From: Streptomyces sp. NBC_01197
GTDB lineage: Bacteria; Actinomycetota; Actinomycetes; Streptomycetales; Streptomycetaceae
Length of the DNA: 64,000 nt
Assembly: GCF_036010505.1 (NCBI RefSeq)
Contig: NZ_CP108569.1
Span: 2,048,001-2,112,000 of the forward strand
Direction: 5' to 3'
This document shows, in pieces, positions 57,347 to 64,000 of this stretch (position 1 is the first letter of the stretch; every line of letters starts with the position of its first letter). Position numbers and translations under genes: made by a program. The notes below the pieces were generated by a model. The model was given only the letters and a program-made list of their open reading frames with translations. It searched no databases and was not told where the DNA came from.

Positions 57347-58978
57347 GTGACCTCTCACATATCGCGTTCCCAGCGCATCGCCGGTTCGATCGCCGTCGCG
57401 GCGCTGCTGGCCACCGGCCTCACCACCCTCTCCTCCGGCTCCGCGGGCGCGGCGCCCACGCCGGCCGCCACGGGTGCTCAGGCCCTGGCCCTCTCCACCA
57501 CCCAGCACGCGGCCCTGATGCGCTCAGCGGCGGCCAACACCGCGAGCACCGCGGGCAAGCTCGGCCTGGGCAGCCAGGAGAAGCTCATCGTCCGGGACGT
57601 CATCAAGGACGCCAACGGCACGACGCACACGCGATACGAGCGTACTTACGCCGGACTCCCGGTCCTCGGCGGCGACCTCGTCGTCCACACGCCGAAGTCG
57701 GGTGCCGCCACGGTCACCAAGGCGACCAAGGCCACCATCAAGGTCGCCCGCACCACCGCGGCCGTGAAGCCGGCCGCCGCCCAGCAGAAGGCGCTCAGCG
57801 CCGCCAAGTCAGCGGGAACCGACAGGACTTCGGCCGACAAGGCCCCGCGCAAGGTCATCTGGGCGGCCACCGGCAAGCCCACCCTGGCCTACGAGACCGT
57901 GGTCGGCGGCTTCCAGGACGACGGCACCCCCAGCGCGCTGCACGTCGTCACCGACGCCGCCACCGGCAAGAAGCTCTCTCAGTGGCAGGCCGTCGAGACC
58001 GGCACCGGAACCAGCGAGTACAGCGGCAAGGTCACCCTGGGCACCACCAAGTCGGGGTCGAACTACACGCTCAACGACGCCGCCCGCGGCGGCCACCAGA
58101 CGTTCAATCTGAACCACAAGACGTCCGGCAAGGGAACCCTGTTCAGCAACTCCACCGACACCTGGGGCGACGGCACCGCCAAGAACCCTCAGACAGCGGC
58201 GGTGGACGCTCACTACGGCGCGGCCGAGACCTGGGACTTCTACAAGAACGTCCTCAAACGCAACGGCATAGCCGGTGACGGCAAGGCGTCCTACAGCCGG
58301 GTGCACTACGGGAACGCGTACGTCAACGCGTTCTGGGACGACAGCTGCTTCTGCATGACGTACGGGGACGGGGCGGGCAACGCAGACCCGCTGACCGCCA
58401 TCGACGTAGCGGGCCACGAGATGTCGCACGGCCTCACGGCGGCGACCGCCAACCTGGACTACACGGGTGAGTCCGGCGGGCTCAACGAAGCGACGTCGGA
58501 CATCTTCGGCACCGCCGTCGAGTTCTACGCCAACAACGCGTCGGATCCGGGCGACTACCTCATCGGCGAGAAGATCAACATCAACGGTGACGGCACCCCG
58601 CTGCGCTACATGGACAAGCCGAGCAAGGACGGCGGCTCGGCCGACTACTGGTCCTCCAGCCTCGGCGGACTCGACGTCCACTACTCGTCGGGCCCGGCCA
58701 ACCACTTCTTCTACCTGCTCAGCGAGGGCAGCGGCAAGAAGACCATCAACGGCGTCAACTACGACTCCCCCACATCTAACGGCTCCACGGTCACCGGCAT
58801 CGGCCGGGACAAGGCCATCCAGATCTGGTACAAGGCCCTGACGACGTACATGACGTCGACAACCGACTATGCGGCGGCCCGCGTGGCGACGCTGAAGGCG
58901 GCGACTGACCTTTACGGCACGAACAGCGCCGAGTACAAGGCGGTCGGCGCGGCCTGGGCCGGCATCAACGTGAAGTAG
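57347..58978 (+). CDS. secreted M4-family metalloprotease (no P-domain)
   Basis: A 543-residue thermolysin-like preproprotease, paralog of the upstream gene: signal peptide (about 1-35), FTP/PepSY propeptide, M4 catalytic domain with HEMSH (His357) and downstream Glu in GGLNEATSD, ending at the M4 C-terminal helix domain with GINVK. GTG start 57347 with AAGGG upstream. It lacks the P-domain, the most visible difference from its neighbour. It should be secreted and self-processed and act on extracellular proteins. A strong terminator follows it at 59011-59055. Confidence 0.93.
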   Translation: MTSHISRSQRIAGSIAVAALLATGLTTLSSGSAGAAPTPAATGAQALALSTTQHAALMRSAAANTASTAGKLGLGSQEKLIVRDVIKDANGTTHTRYERTYAGLPVLGGDLVVHTPKSGAATVTKATKATIKVARTTAAVKPAAAQQKALSAAKSAGTDRTSADKAPRKVIWAATGKPTLAYETVVGGFQDDGTPSALHVVTDAATGKKLSQWQAVETGTGTSEYSGKVTLGTTKSGSNYTLNDAARGGHQTFNLNHKTSGKGTLFSNSTDTWGDGTAKNPQTAAVDAHYGAAETWDFYKNVLKRNGIAGDGKASYSRVHYGNAYVNAFWDDSCFCMTYGDGAGNADPLTAIDVAGHEMSHGLTAATANLDYTGESGGLNEATSDIFGTAVEFYANNASDPGDYLIGEKININGDGTPLRYMDKPSKDGGSADYWSSSLGGLDVHYSSGPANHFFYLLSEGSGKKTINGVNYDSPTSNGSTVTGIGRDKAIQIWYKALTTYMTSTTDYAAARVATLKAATDLYGTNSAEYKAVGAAWAGINVK

Positions 58979-59010
58979 CAGCTGGCCAGTTGCTCGACCT
59001 GCACGACTGT

Positions 59011-59055
59011 GAAGGCCCCGCCTCCCGCCGTACATCGGCGGGAGGCGGGGCCTTC
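59011..59055 (+). terminator. 20-bp-stem hairpin terminator
   Basis: A perfect 20-bp stem, 59011-59030 paired with 59036-59055, with the loop TACAT, ending in GGGCCTTC followed by CCCC. It lies 33 bp after the second M4 protease stop and is the strongest hairpin in the window. Confidence 0.92.
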
Positions 59056-59140
59056 CCCAGTCCGGCCGGCCTGTGCGATCCGGATCCCCGGTACTCGGTC
59101 TCCGAGCAGAGGAAGAAGAACAGGACTTTAGGCTGACGTC

Positions 59141-59818
59141 ATGACGGAACCACGACCACGGGTACGCGTCCTGCTCGCCGACGACGAGGCGCTGATCCGC
59201 GCGGGGATCCGGGCCGTCCTCGCCGCCGACCCGTCCATCGAGGTCGTCGCTGAGGCCGCCGACGGACACCAGGCGGTCGAACTGGCCCTGAAACACCGGC
59301 CGGACGTCGCCCTCCTGGATATCCGGATGCCGCGCCTCGACGGCCTGCGGGCCGCCGGGGAACTGCGGACGGCGGCACCGGATACCGCCCTCGTCATGCT
59401 CACCACCTTCTCCGAGGACGAGTACATCGCACGGGCGCTCGACAGCGGTGTCAGCGGTTTTCTGCTGAAATCCGGCGATCCCCGGGAGCTGATCGCCGGG
59501 GTCCAGGCCGTCGCCGACGGCGCCGCCTTCCTCTCCCCCGAGGTGGCCCGGCGCGTCCTCACGCATCTCGGCACCGGGCGGCTCTCCCGCGCGGCGGACG
59601 CCCGCACCCGGCTGGACCCGCTCACCGACCGGGAACGCGAGGTGGTGGCGCGCGTTGGTGCGGGGCTCACCAACGCGGAGATCGGGGCCCAACTGCACGT
59701 CGTCGAGGGCACCGTCAAAGCCCATGTCAGTTCCGTACTCGCCCGCCTGGAACTCAGGAACCGCGTCCAACTGGCCATCCTCGCCTACGAGGCCGGGCTG
59801 GTCACCGGTTCCCGCTGA
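59141..59818 (+). CDS. NarL/FixJ-family response regulator
   Basis: A 225-residue regulator. Receiver domain with acidic pair DDEALIRAG, phosphorylation Asp in VALLDIRMPRLDG near residue 56, Lys in FLLKSGD; LuxR-type DNA-binding domain (LTDREREVVARVGAGLTNAEIGAQLHVVEGTVKAHVSSVLARL in outline). ATG start 59141. It overlaps murJ's 3' end by 17 bp on the opposite strand. The most likely partner kinase is at 61656-63224, separated from it by murJ. Confidence 0.93.
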   Translation: MTEPRPRVRVLLADDEALIRAGIRAVLAADPSIEVVAEAADGHQAVELALKHRPDVALLDIRMPRLDGLRAAGELRTAAPDTALVMLTTFSEDEYIARALDSGVSGFLLKSGDPRELIAGVQAVADGAAFLSPEVARRVLTHLGTGRLSRAADARTRLDPLTDREREVVARVGAGLTNAEIGAQLHVVEGTVKAHVSSVLARLELRNRVQLAILAYEAGLVTGSR

Positions 59819-61505
59819 CCAGCCGGAACCGCAGCGCCCCGCGCAACTCGCCGATCCGACACACCCGTGCGAGCAGCAGGAACACCAGCAGCATGGCTCC
59901 ACCGCCCGCAGCCAGGGCGAGCGCGGCCGCCCCGGCGGACGCGCCGGACGGCACCGGGCAGAGCCCGGCCACCACCCGCCCGGCGGCAGCGCCCGCAAGG
60001 GCCGCCGCAACCAGCTTGCCGTAGGTGCGGGCGATCCTCCCGCCGGCCGGCCGGCCGCCGAGTCTCCGGCGCAGCAGCCGCGCGGTGACCAGCAGTCCGG
60101 CCGCGTAAGCGACCCCGTAGGCGGCCGCCATCCCGGTGACCGCCCACCGTGCGGGCAGCAGCAGGTGGCAGCCGGTGGCCAGCGCGACCTGGACCGCGCC
60201 GATCCACAGCGCCATCAGGAACGGGGTACGGGTGTCCCCGAAGGCGTAGAAGCCGCGCAGCAGCACGTACTGCGCGGAGAACGGGATCAGTCCGGGCCCG
60301 AACGCCTGGAGCATCTGCCCCAGCGGCCGGGTGGCGGCGGCGTCGGCGGCGCCGTGCGCGAAGAGCAGTTGCGCCAGCTGCGGGCCGAGCGCGAGAAAAA
60401 AGAAGGCAGCCGGGACGGTGACGAGGCCGCTGGTCCGCAGGGTGCGGGACAGATCGCGGCGCATGTCGTCGCCGCGGTGCTCGGCGACGGCCCGGCTCAT
60501 CCGGGGCAGGGACGCGGTCACCAGCGTGACCGTGACGACGGACTGCGGCAATGACCAGATGGTCTGCGCGTATGTGTACGCGGTGAAGCCGACTCCGGCC
60601 CGGGGCAGTTCCCGGTCGGCCGCGGTGGCGTAGCGGGTGACCACGGTGGCCGCCGCCAGATTGGCCAGCACGAACAGCAGCGTCCAGCGGGCCGCGCCGA
60701 GGCTCGCCCGCATTCCGGTCCCGTGCCAGTCGAGGCGCGGGCGGAAGCGGAATCCGGCGGCGCGGACGAACGGCACCAGCGCGAGGGCCTGGACCGCGAG
60801 GGCCGAGGTGGTGCCGGCGCCCAGCAGCGTAACCTGTGCCCGGCTGATGTCGTGCACACCGTCCGCCACCGTCATGACCCCGGCGTACCAGCCGAACACC
60901 GCGATCAGCAGTACGTTGTTGAGCACCGGCGTCCACATCATCGCCCCGAACCTCCCCCGGGCGTTGAGCACTTGGCCGAGGACGCCGTACATCCCGTAGA
61001 AGAAGATCTGCGGCAGCAGGAACCGGGCGAAGACCACGGTCAGTTCGAAAGCGGCGTGGTTGCCTGGCGTGTCCCTCTGGTACACGCCGATGATCTGCGG
61101 CGCGGCCCACACGGCCAGCAGGGAGCCCGCTCCGAGGACTGTCAGCGTGAGCGTCACCAGCCGCTGTTCGAAGGCCCGTCCACCGTCCGGCTGCTCGATC
61201 CGGGCGCGGACCAGCTGTGGCACCAGGACGGAGTTCAGCGCCCCGCCGATGATGAGGAAGTACAGGCTTGCGGGGACGGTGTTGGCCTGGTTGTACGTGG
61301 TGGCGAGGAGACCCGTACCGAGTGCCCCGGCCTGGAGCACCTGTCTGATCAGGCCGGTGGCTCTGGACGCCACGGTCCCCGCCGCCATCAGCACAGCGGG
61401 TTTCAGCAGTACGCGTGGGGCCGGGCGCGGTTTCCTTGGAGCGGCGTGCCGGCCCCGGGCGGCCCTCCCGCGCGGCCGTGTCCCTGCTGGTTCTGTGCCC
61501 TCCAC
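59802..61505 (-). CDS. murJ: MurJ/MviN-family lipid II flippase (or paralog)
   Basis: A 567-residue polytopic protein with about 14 membrane helices, expected to move lipid-linked peptidoglycan precursor across the membrane. Basic N-terminal tail of about 40 residues, then the MviN pattern (MAAGTVASRATGLIRQVLQ, YNQANTVPASLYFLIIGGALNSVLVP in outline, and RGFYAFGDTRTPF near residue 430). Start GTG 61505, with GGGGGAGA five bases upstream, is preferred over the ATG at 61538. Streptomyces genomes carry more than one such gene, so the essential copy may be elsewhere. It lies between a response regulator and its likely kinase. Confidence 0.88.
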   Translation of the reverse strand: MEGTEPAGTRPRGRAARGRHAAPRKPRPAPRVLLKPAVLMAAGTVASRATGLIRQVLQAGALGTGLLATTYNQANTVPASLYFLIIGGALNSVLVPQLVRARIEQPDGGRAFEQRLVTLTLTVLGAGSLLAVWAAPQIIGVYQRDTPGNHAAFELTVVFARFLLPQIFFYGMYGVLGQVLNARGRFGAMMWTPVLNNVLLIAVFGWYAGVMTVADGVHDISRAQVTLLGAGTTSALAVQALALVPFVRAAGFRFRPRLDWHGTGMRASLGAARWTLLFVLANLAAATVVTRYATAADRELPRAGVGFTAYTYAQTIWSLPQSVVTVTLVTASLPRMSRAVAEHRGDDMRRDLSRTLRTSGLVTVPAAFFFLALGPQLAQLLFAHGAADAAATRPLGQMLQAFGPGLIPFSAQYVLLRGFYAFGDTRTPFLMALWIGAVQVALATGCHLLLPARWAVTGMAAAYGVAYAAGLLVTARLLRRRLGGRPAGGRIARTYGKLVAAALAGAAAGRVVAGLCPVPSGASAGAAALALAAGGGAMLLVFLLLARVCRIGELRGALRFRLVSGNR

Positions 61506-61655
61506 GCTGTCTCCCCCATGGTGTGCTGCTCCGTGCATGCTGTGCCGCGCCGACGGTAGGCAGCGCCGCCCGCCGGGTTCATGGGGCGTACGGCAGACGC
61601 AGACCCCGACTTTCGTCGGGGGCCGGGAAGCGGCCGGGTCCGGCAAGCTGGGCCC

Positions 61656-63224
61656 ATGGGGAGAGAGCGGAGAGAGCGCATCACCGATCTGGCACTCTGG
61701 GCGCTGATCTGTGCGCCCGTAGTGCTGAGGACCGTGGTGGCCGGCGGGGGTACGTGGTGGCGGCCCGTGGCCGGGATCGCGGTGCTGGGGGCGGGCGTCG
61801 GGCTGTCCCGCGGGCGGCCGCTGACCGCGCTGCTGCTCGCGGTGGCGCTGGGCCTGACCGTCACGCCGAGGCTCTGGACACCGGAGTACGCGGCTGCCCT
61901 CGCGGTCTTCGGCTATCTGGCCGGCCGGCGGACCTCGCTCGCCCGGCCCGCGCTGCACGCCTTCGCGGGGACGGCCGCCGTGGGCCTGCTGATCACGCAG
62001 GCCGCGCACCTGGATCTCTGGACCTGGCTCGTCGAGCTGTCCACCCTGGCCTTCGCGGTGATGGTCCCGTGGCTGCTCGGCCGGTATGTGCGGCAGTACG
62101 CCCAACTCGTCGACACCGGCTGGCTGCTGGCCGGCCGGCTGGAGCGCGAGCAGGCCGTCGCCGCAGACCGGGCGCGGCTGCTGGAGCGCTCCAGGATCGC
62201 GGGCGACATGCACGATTCGCTCGGCCACGATCTGTCGCTGATCGCCGTACGGGCGGCGGCACTTGAGGTCGACCCATCGCTGAGCGGAAGGCAGCGGAGC
62301 GCGGCCGGTGAGCTGCGGGCCGCTGCGGGGGACGCCACCGCCCGGCTGCGCGACATCATCGGTGTTCTGCGGGAGAACGACGGGGCGGCTCCGGTCTCGC
62401 CGCCGGGCGAGAGCGTGGCGGAGCAGGTGGAACGGGCCCGCAGGTCGGGGATGGAGGTGGAGCTGAGCGGCGACGGGGTGGCGGACGGCCTGGCCCCGAT
62501 GACCGGCCGCGCGGTGCACAGGACCGTCCAGGAGTCGCTCACCAACGCGGCCAGACACGCGCCGGGCGCACCGGTGGCGGTACGGTTCGTGCGGTCGGAT
62601 TCGGCCCTGACGGTCACCGTCACCAGCACGGCAGGACCATCCGGCCTGTCAGCGGGCCCGGCGGCGGAGGCCGGCTGGGCGGACGAGGTGGAACTCCACG
62701 GCGGCCCGGGCGGCGGTACGGGGCTGGTCGGCCTGGACGAACGGATCCGTCTCGCAGGCGGGGTCCTGCGCCACGGGCCGCTGCCCGGCGGCGGCTTCGA
62801 AGTGTCCGCAACCCTGCCTCCCGAACCCGGCGCCCCGCCTGCGGCTCCCGGCGGAACATTTTCATCCGCGCAGGAGTTGGCCAGGGCCAGACAGCAGGTC
62901 CGGCGGCGTCTGAAGCAGGCGGTCTGGGTCCCGCTGGCGGCCACCGCCGCACTGGCGGTTCTGATCGGCGCCGTCGGCCTCGCCACCCGGTACGGAACGG
63001 TCCTCGACCGCGCCCAGTACGACCTGTTCCGCGTCGGCGACCGCGCGGGGCCGGTCGGTGCGCGGCTCCCCCGGCACGCGATGGGCGGCGCACCGGCGGG
63101 TGCGCCGCCTGTGTCCGCCGGTGCGGAGTGCCGGTACTACCGTGCCGGGCTGTTCGCCGAACTGCCCGCGTACCGGCTCTGCTTCAGCGGTGGCACCCTG
63201 ACGTCCAAGGCGGTGCTCCGCTGA
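61656..63224 (+). CDS. NarL-system sensor histidine kinase with C-terminal extracytoplasmic extension
   Basis: A 522-residue kinase. Membrane helices fill about residues 10-150; the HisKA_3 motif has His in AGDMHDSLGHDLSLIA; the HATPase follows with QESLTNAARHAPGAP, a short loop and GTGLVGLDERIRLAGG. Unusually, the HATPase is followed by a linker, a further membrane helix (AVWVPLAATAALAVLIGAVGLA) and a domain of about 80 residues with two Cys (ECRYYRA and RLCFSGG), likely outside the membrane and disulfide-linked. Start ATG 61656. Probable partner of the response regulator at 59141, with murJ between. Confidence 0.88.
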   Translation: MGRERRERITDLALWALICAPVVLRTVVAGGGTWWRPVAGIAVLGAGVGLSRGRPLTALLLAVALGLTVTPRLWTPEYAAALAVFGYLAGRRTSLARPALHAFAGTAAVGLLITQAAHLDLWTWLVELSTLAFAVMVPWLLGRYVRQYAQLVDTGWLLAGRLEREQAVAADRARLLERSRIAGDMHDSLGHDLSLIAVRAAALEVDPSLSGRQRSAAGELRAAAGDATARLRDIIGVLRENDGAAPVSPPGESVAEQVERARRSGMEVELSGDGVADGLAPMTGRAVHRTVQESLTNAARHAPGAPVAVRFVRSDSALTVTVTSTAGPSGLSAGPAAEAGWADEVELHGGPGGGTGLVGLDERIRLAGGVLRHGPLPGGGFEVSATLPPEPGAPPAAPGGTFSSAQELARARQQVRRRLKQAVWVPLAATAALAVLIGAVGLATRYGTVLDRAQYDLFRVGDRAGPVGARLPRHAMGGAPAGAPPVSAGAECRYYRAGLFAELPAYRLCFSGGTLTSKAVLR

Positions 63225-63235
63225 CCGGCGGACGG

Positions 63236-63272
63236 CTCCTGAGGTGGAACCCGTGAAGTGCCACCTCAGGAG
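63236..63272. terminator. bidirectional hairpin terminator
   Basis: CTCCTGAGGTGG (63236-63247) and CCACCTCAGGAG (63261-63272), perfect 12-bp stem with 13-base loop, between the convergent kinase and glucan phosphorylase genes. It ends three bases before the phosphorylase stop. Confidence 0.88.
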
Positions 63273-63274
63273 GA

Positions 63275-64000
63275 TCACCTCAGAAGCACACCCGCGCCCT
63301 CCCCCGTCGCCGCGGTCGGTGCCGCGACGAGTCCCAGCTCCGCGCCGGTCGCCAGCAGGTGGTGCGCCGGCAGGATCCGGACCGTGTAGCCGTACGGCCC
63401 CGTACGGTCCAGGGCGAGCGGGCCCTCGTACAGCCGGCGTCCGTCCAGGTCGGGGCCGCCCGCCGGTTTCAGTGCGACAGTCCGCGCGTCCGCGATGCGG
63501 TCCTGCTCGTCGACCCGGCCCGACACCGCCTGCACCTCCACGTCGTCAGGCCCCAGCCCGCCGAGCGCGACCTGGACCCTCAGCGAGAGAGTGGAGCCCA
63601 GTTCCGCCGTGCCGTCGGCCGCGGTCGCCGCTACGGCCTCCACATGGTCGACGTGCACTTCCGGCCAGGCGGTCCGCACCCGCGCCTTCCAGCCTGCCAG
63701 CTCCCGGGCCGCTTCGGGCCCGAGCGAGCGGTGGGCGAGGGCGGCTGGCGCGTAGAGCCGCTCGACGTACTCACGCACCATCCGCCCCGCCAGCACCTTC
63801 GGCCCCAGGGTTGCCAGCGTGGAGCGGACCATCCCGACCCAGCGTTCGGGCAGGCCGGAGGCCGTACGGTCGTAGAAGCGCGGCGCGACCCGGTCCTCGA
63901 TCAGCGAGTACAGCGCCGCCGACTCCAGCTCGTCCCGCCGGTCCTCGTCCATCCCCGAGCCGCTCGCGGTGGGAATGGCCCAGCCGAAGTCCGGCTCGAA
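63275..64000 (-). CDS. glgP: alpha-glucan phosphorylase, C-terminal part (runs off the window)
   Basis: The frame is open to the window edge; only the last 241 residues are visible. They match the C-terminal region of actinobacterial glycogen/maltodextrin phosphorylases: GWAIPTASGSG, then ELESAALYSLIEDRVAPRFYDR, ERWVGMVRSTLATLGPKVLAGRMVREYVERLYAPAA and a C-terminal beta domain (AGRMV in outline). An internal ATG at 63952 is not a start. The reaction is phosphorolysis of alpha-1,4-glucan to glucose-1-phosphate. The catalytic PLP lysine lies upstream, beyond the window. Confidence 0.85.
   Translation of the reverse strand, partial: FEPDFGWAIPTASGSGMDEDRRDELESAALYSLIEDRVAPRFYDRTASGLPERWVGMVRSTLATLGPKVLAGRMVREYVERLYAPAALAHRSLGPEAARELAGWKARVRTAWPEVHVDHVEAVAATAADGTAELGSTLSLRVQVALGGLGPDDVEVQAVSGRVDEQDRIADARTVALKPAGGPDLDGRRLYEGPLALDRTGPYGYTVRILPAHHLLATGAELGLVAAPTAATGEGAGVLLR

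Noticed and set aside
59785..61110. A 441-codon minus-strand protein within murJ
   Set aside because: Different frame from murJ, Arg-rich, no hydrophobic helices; murJ itself has the expected 14 helices.

Overview
This is a high-GC actinobacterial chromosome segment, almost certainly Streptomyces. Evidence: very high GC with GC3-rich codons, frequent GTG/TTG starts, Tat signals, SseB and SAV2177-type proteins, a cluster of EF-hand, L,D-transpeptidase and M4 protease genes, and several two-component systems. No tRNA, rRNA or CRISPR array was recognised. About 53 protein-coding genes are supported; most other open frames are high-GC shadows.

Layout. 0.1-5 kb: Tat-exported amidase, cysteine desulfurase, two small membrane proteins, a FabR/DesT-like TetR regulator, a thioesterase and a TRIC-type channel. 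5-13 kb: a five-gene peptide ABC importer operon (permease, lipoprotein, permease, two ATPases; the last three translationally coupled) followed by a secreted M1 aminopeptidase. 13-16 kb: two tandem SseB-family genes and a small P-loop protein. 16-21 kb: a tandem glycine riboswitch ahead of gcvT-gcvH-glyA and then sdaA, a serine/glycine interconversion block.

20.7-23.9 kb: a 3.1-kb insertion. The last 65 bp of sdaA is repeated at the far end, and the insert carries an RHH-PIN toxin-antitoxin pair with its own palindromic operator and a divergent SDR/LysR pair bounded by 24-bp direct repeats. No integrase is visible. This is the strongest candidate for a poorly described element in the window.

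24-34 kb: GtrA, RibD-like reductase, hydrolase, an unusual sigma-like protein coupled to a helical-repeat protein, SAM methyltransferase, a TetR/ketosynthase pair sharing an operator, a leaderless-type GH25 muramidase, a dinucleotide-binding oxidoreductase, a GH64 beta-1,3-glucanase behind a LacI-type palindrome, and an EF-hand protein. 34-44 kb: acetyltransferase, YVTN propeller plus NodB-like lipoproteins, anti-sigma-type ATPase, enoyl-CoA hydratase, two tandem L,D-transpeptidases and GlgX. 43.7-51.3 kb: an ABC-2 exporter with its own DesK/NarL two-component pair, then a heterodimeric ABC exporter with one degenerate ATP site. 51-55 kb: DinB protein, IclR-rhodanese operon and a divergent SnoaL-like gene followed by a truncated copy. 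55-64 kb: two tandem M4 metalloproteases with a gene-conversion tract, a response regulator and its likely histidine kinase separated by murJ, and the 3' end of a glucan phosphorylase running off the window.
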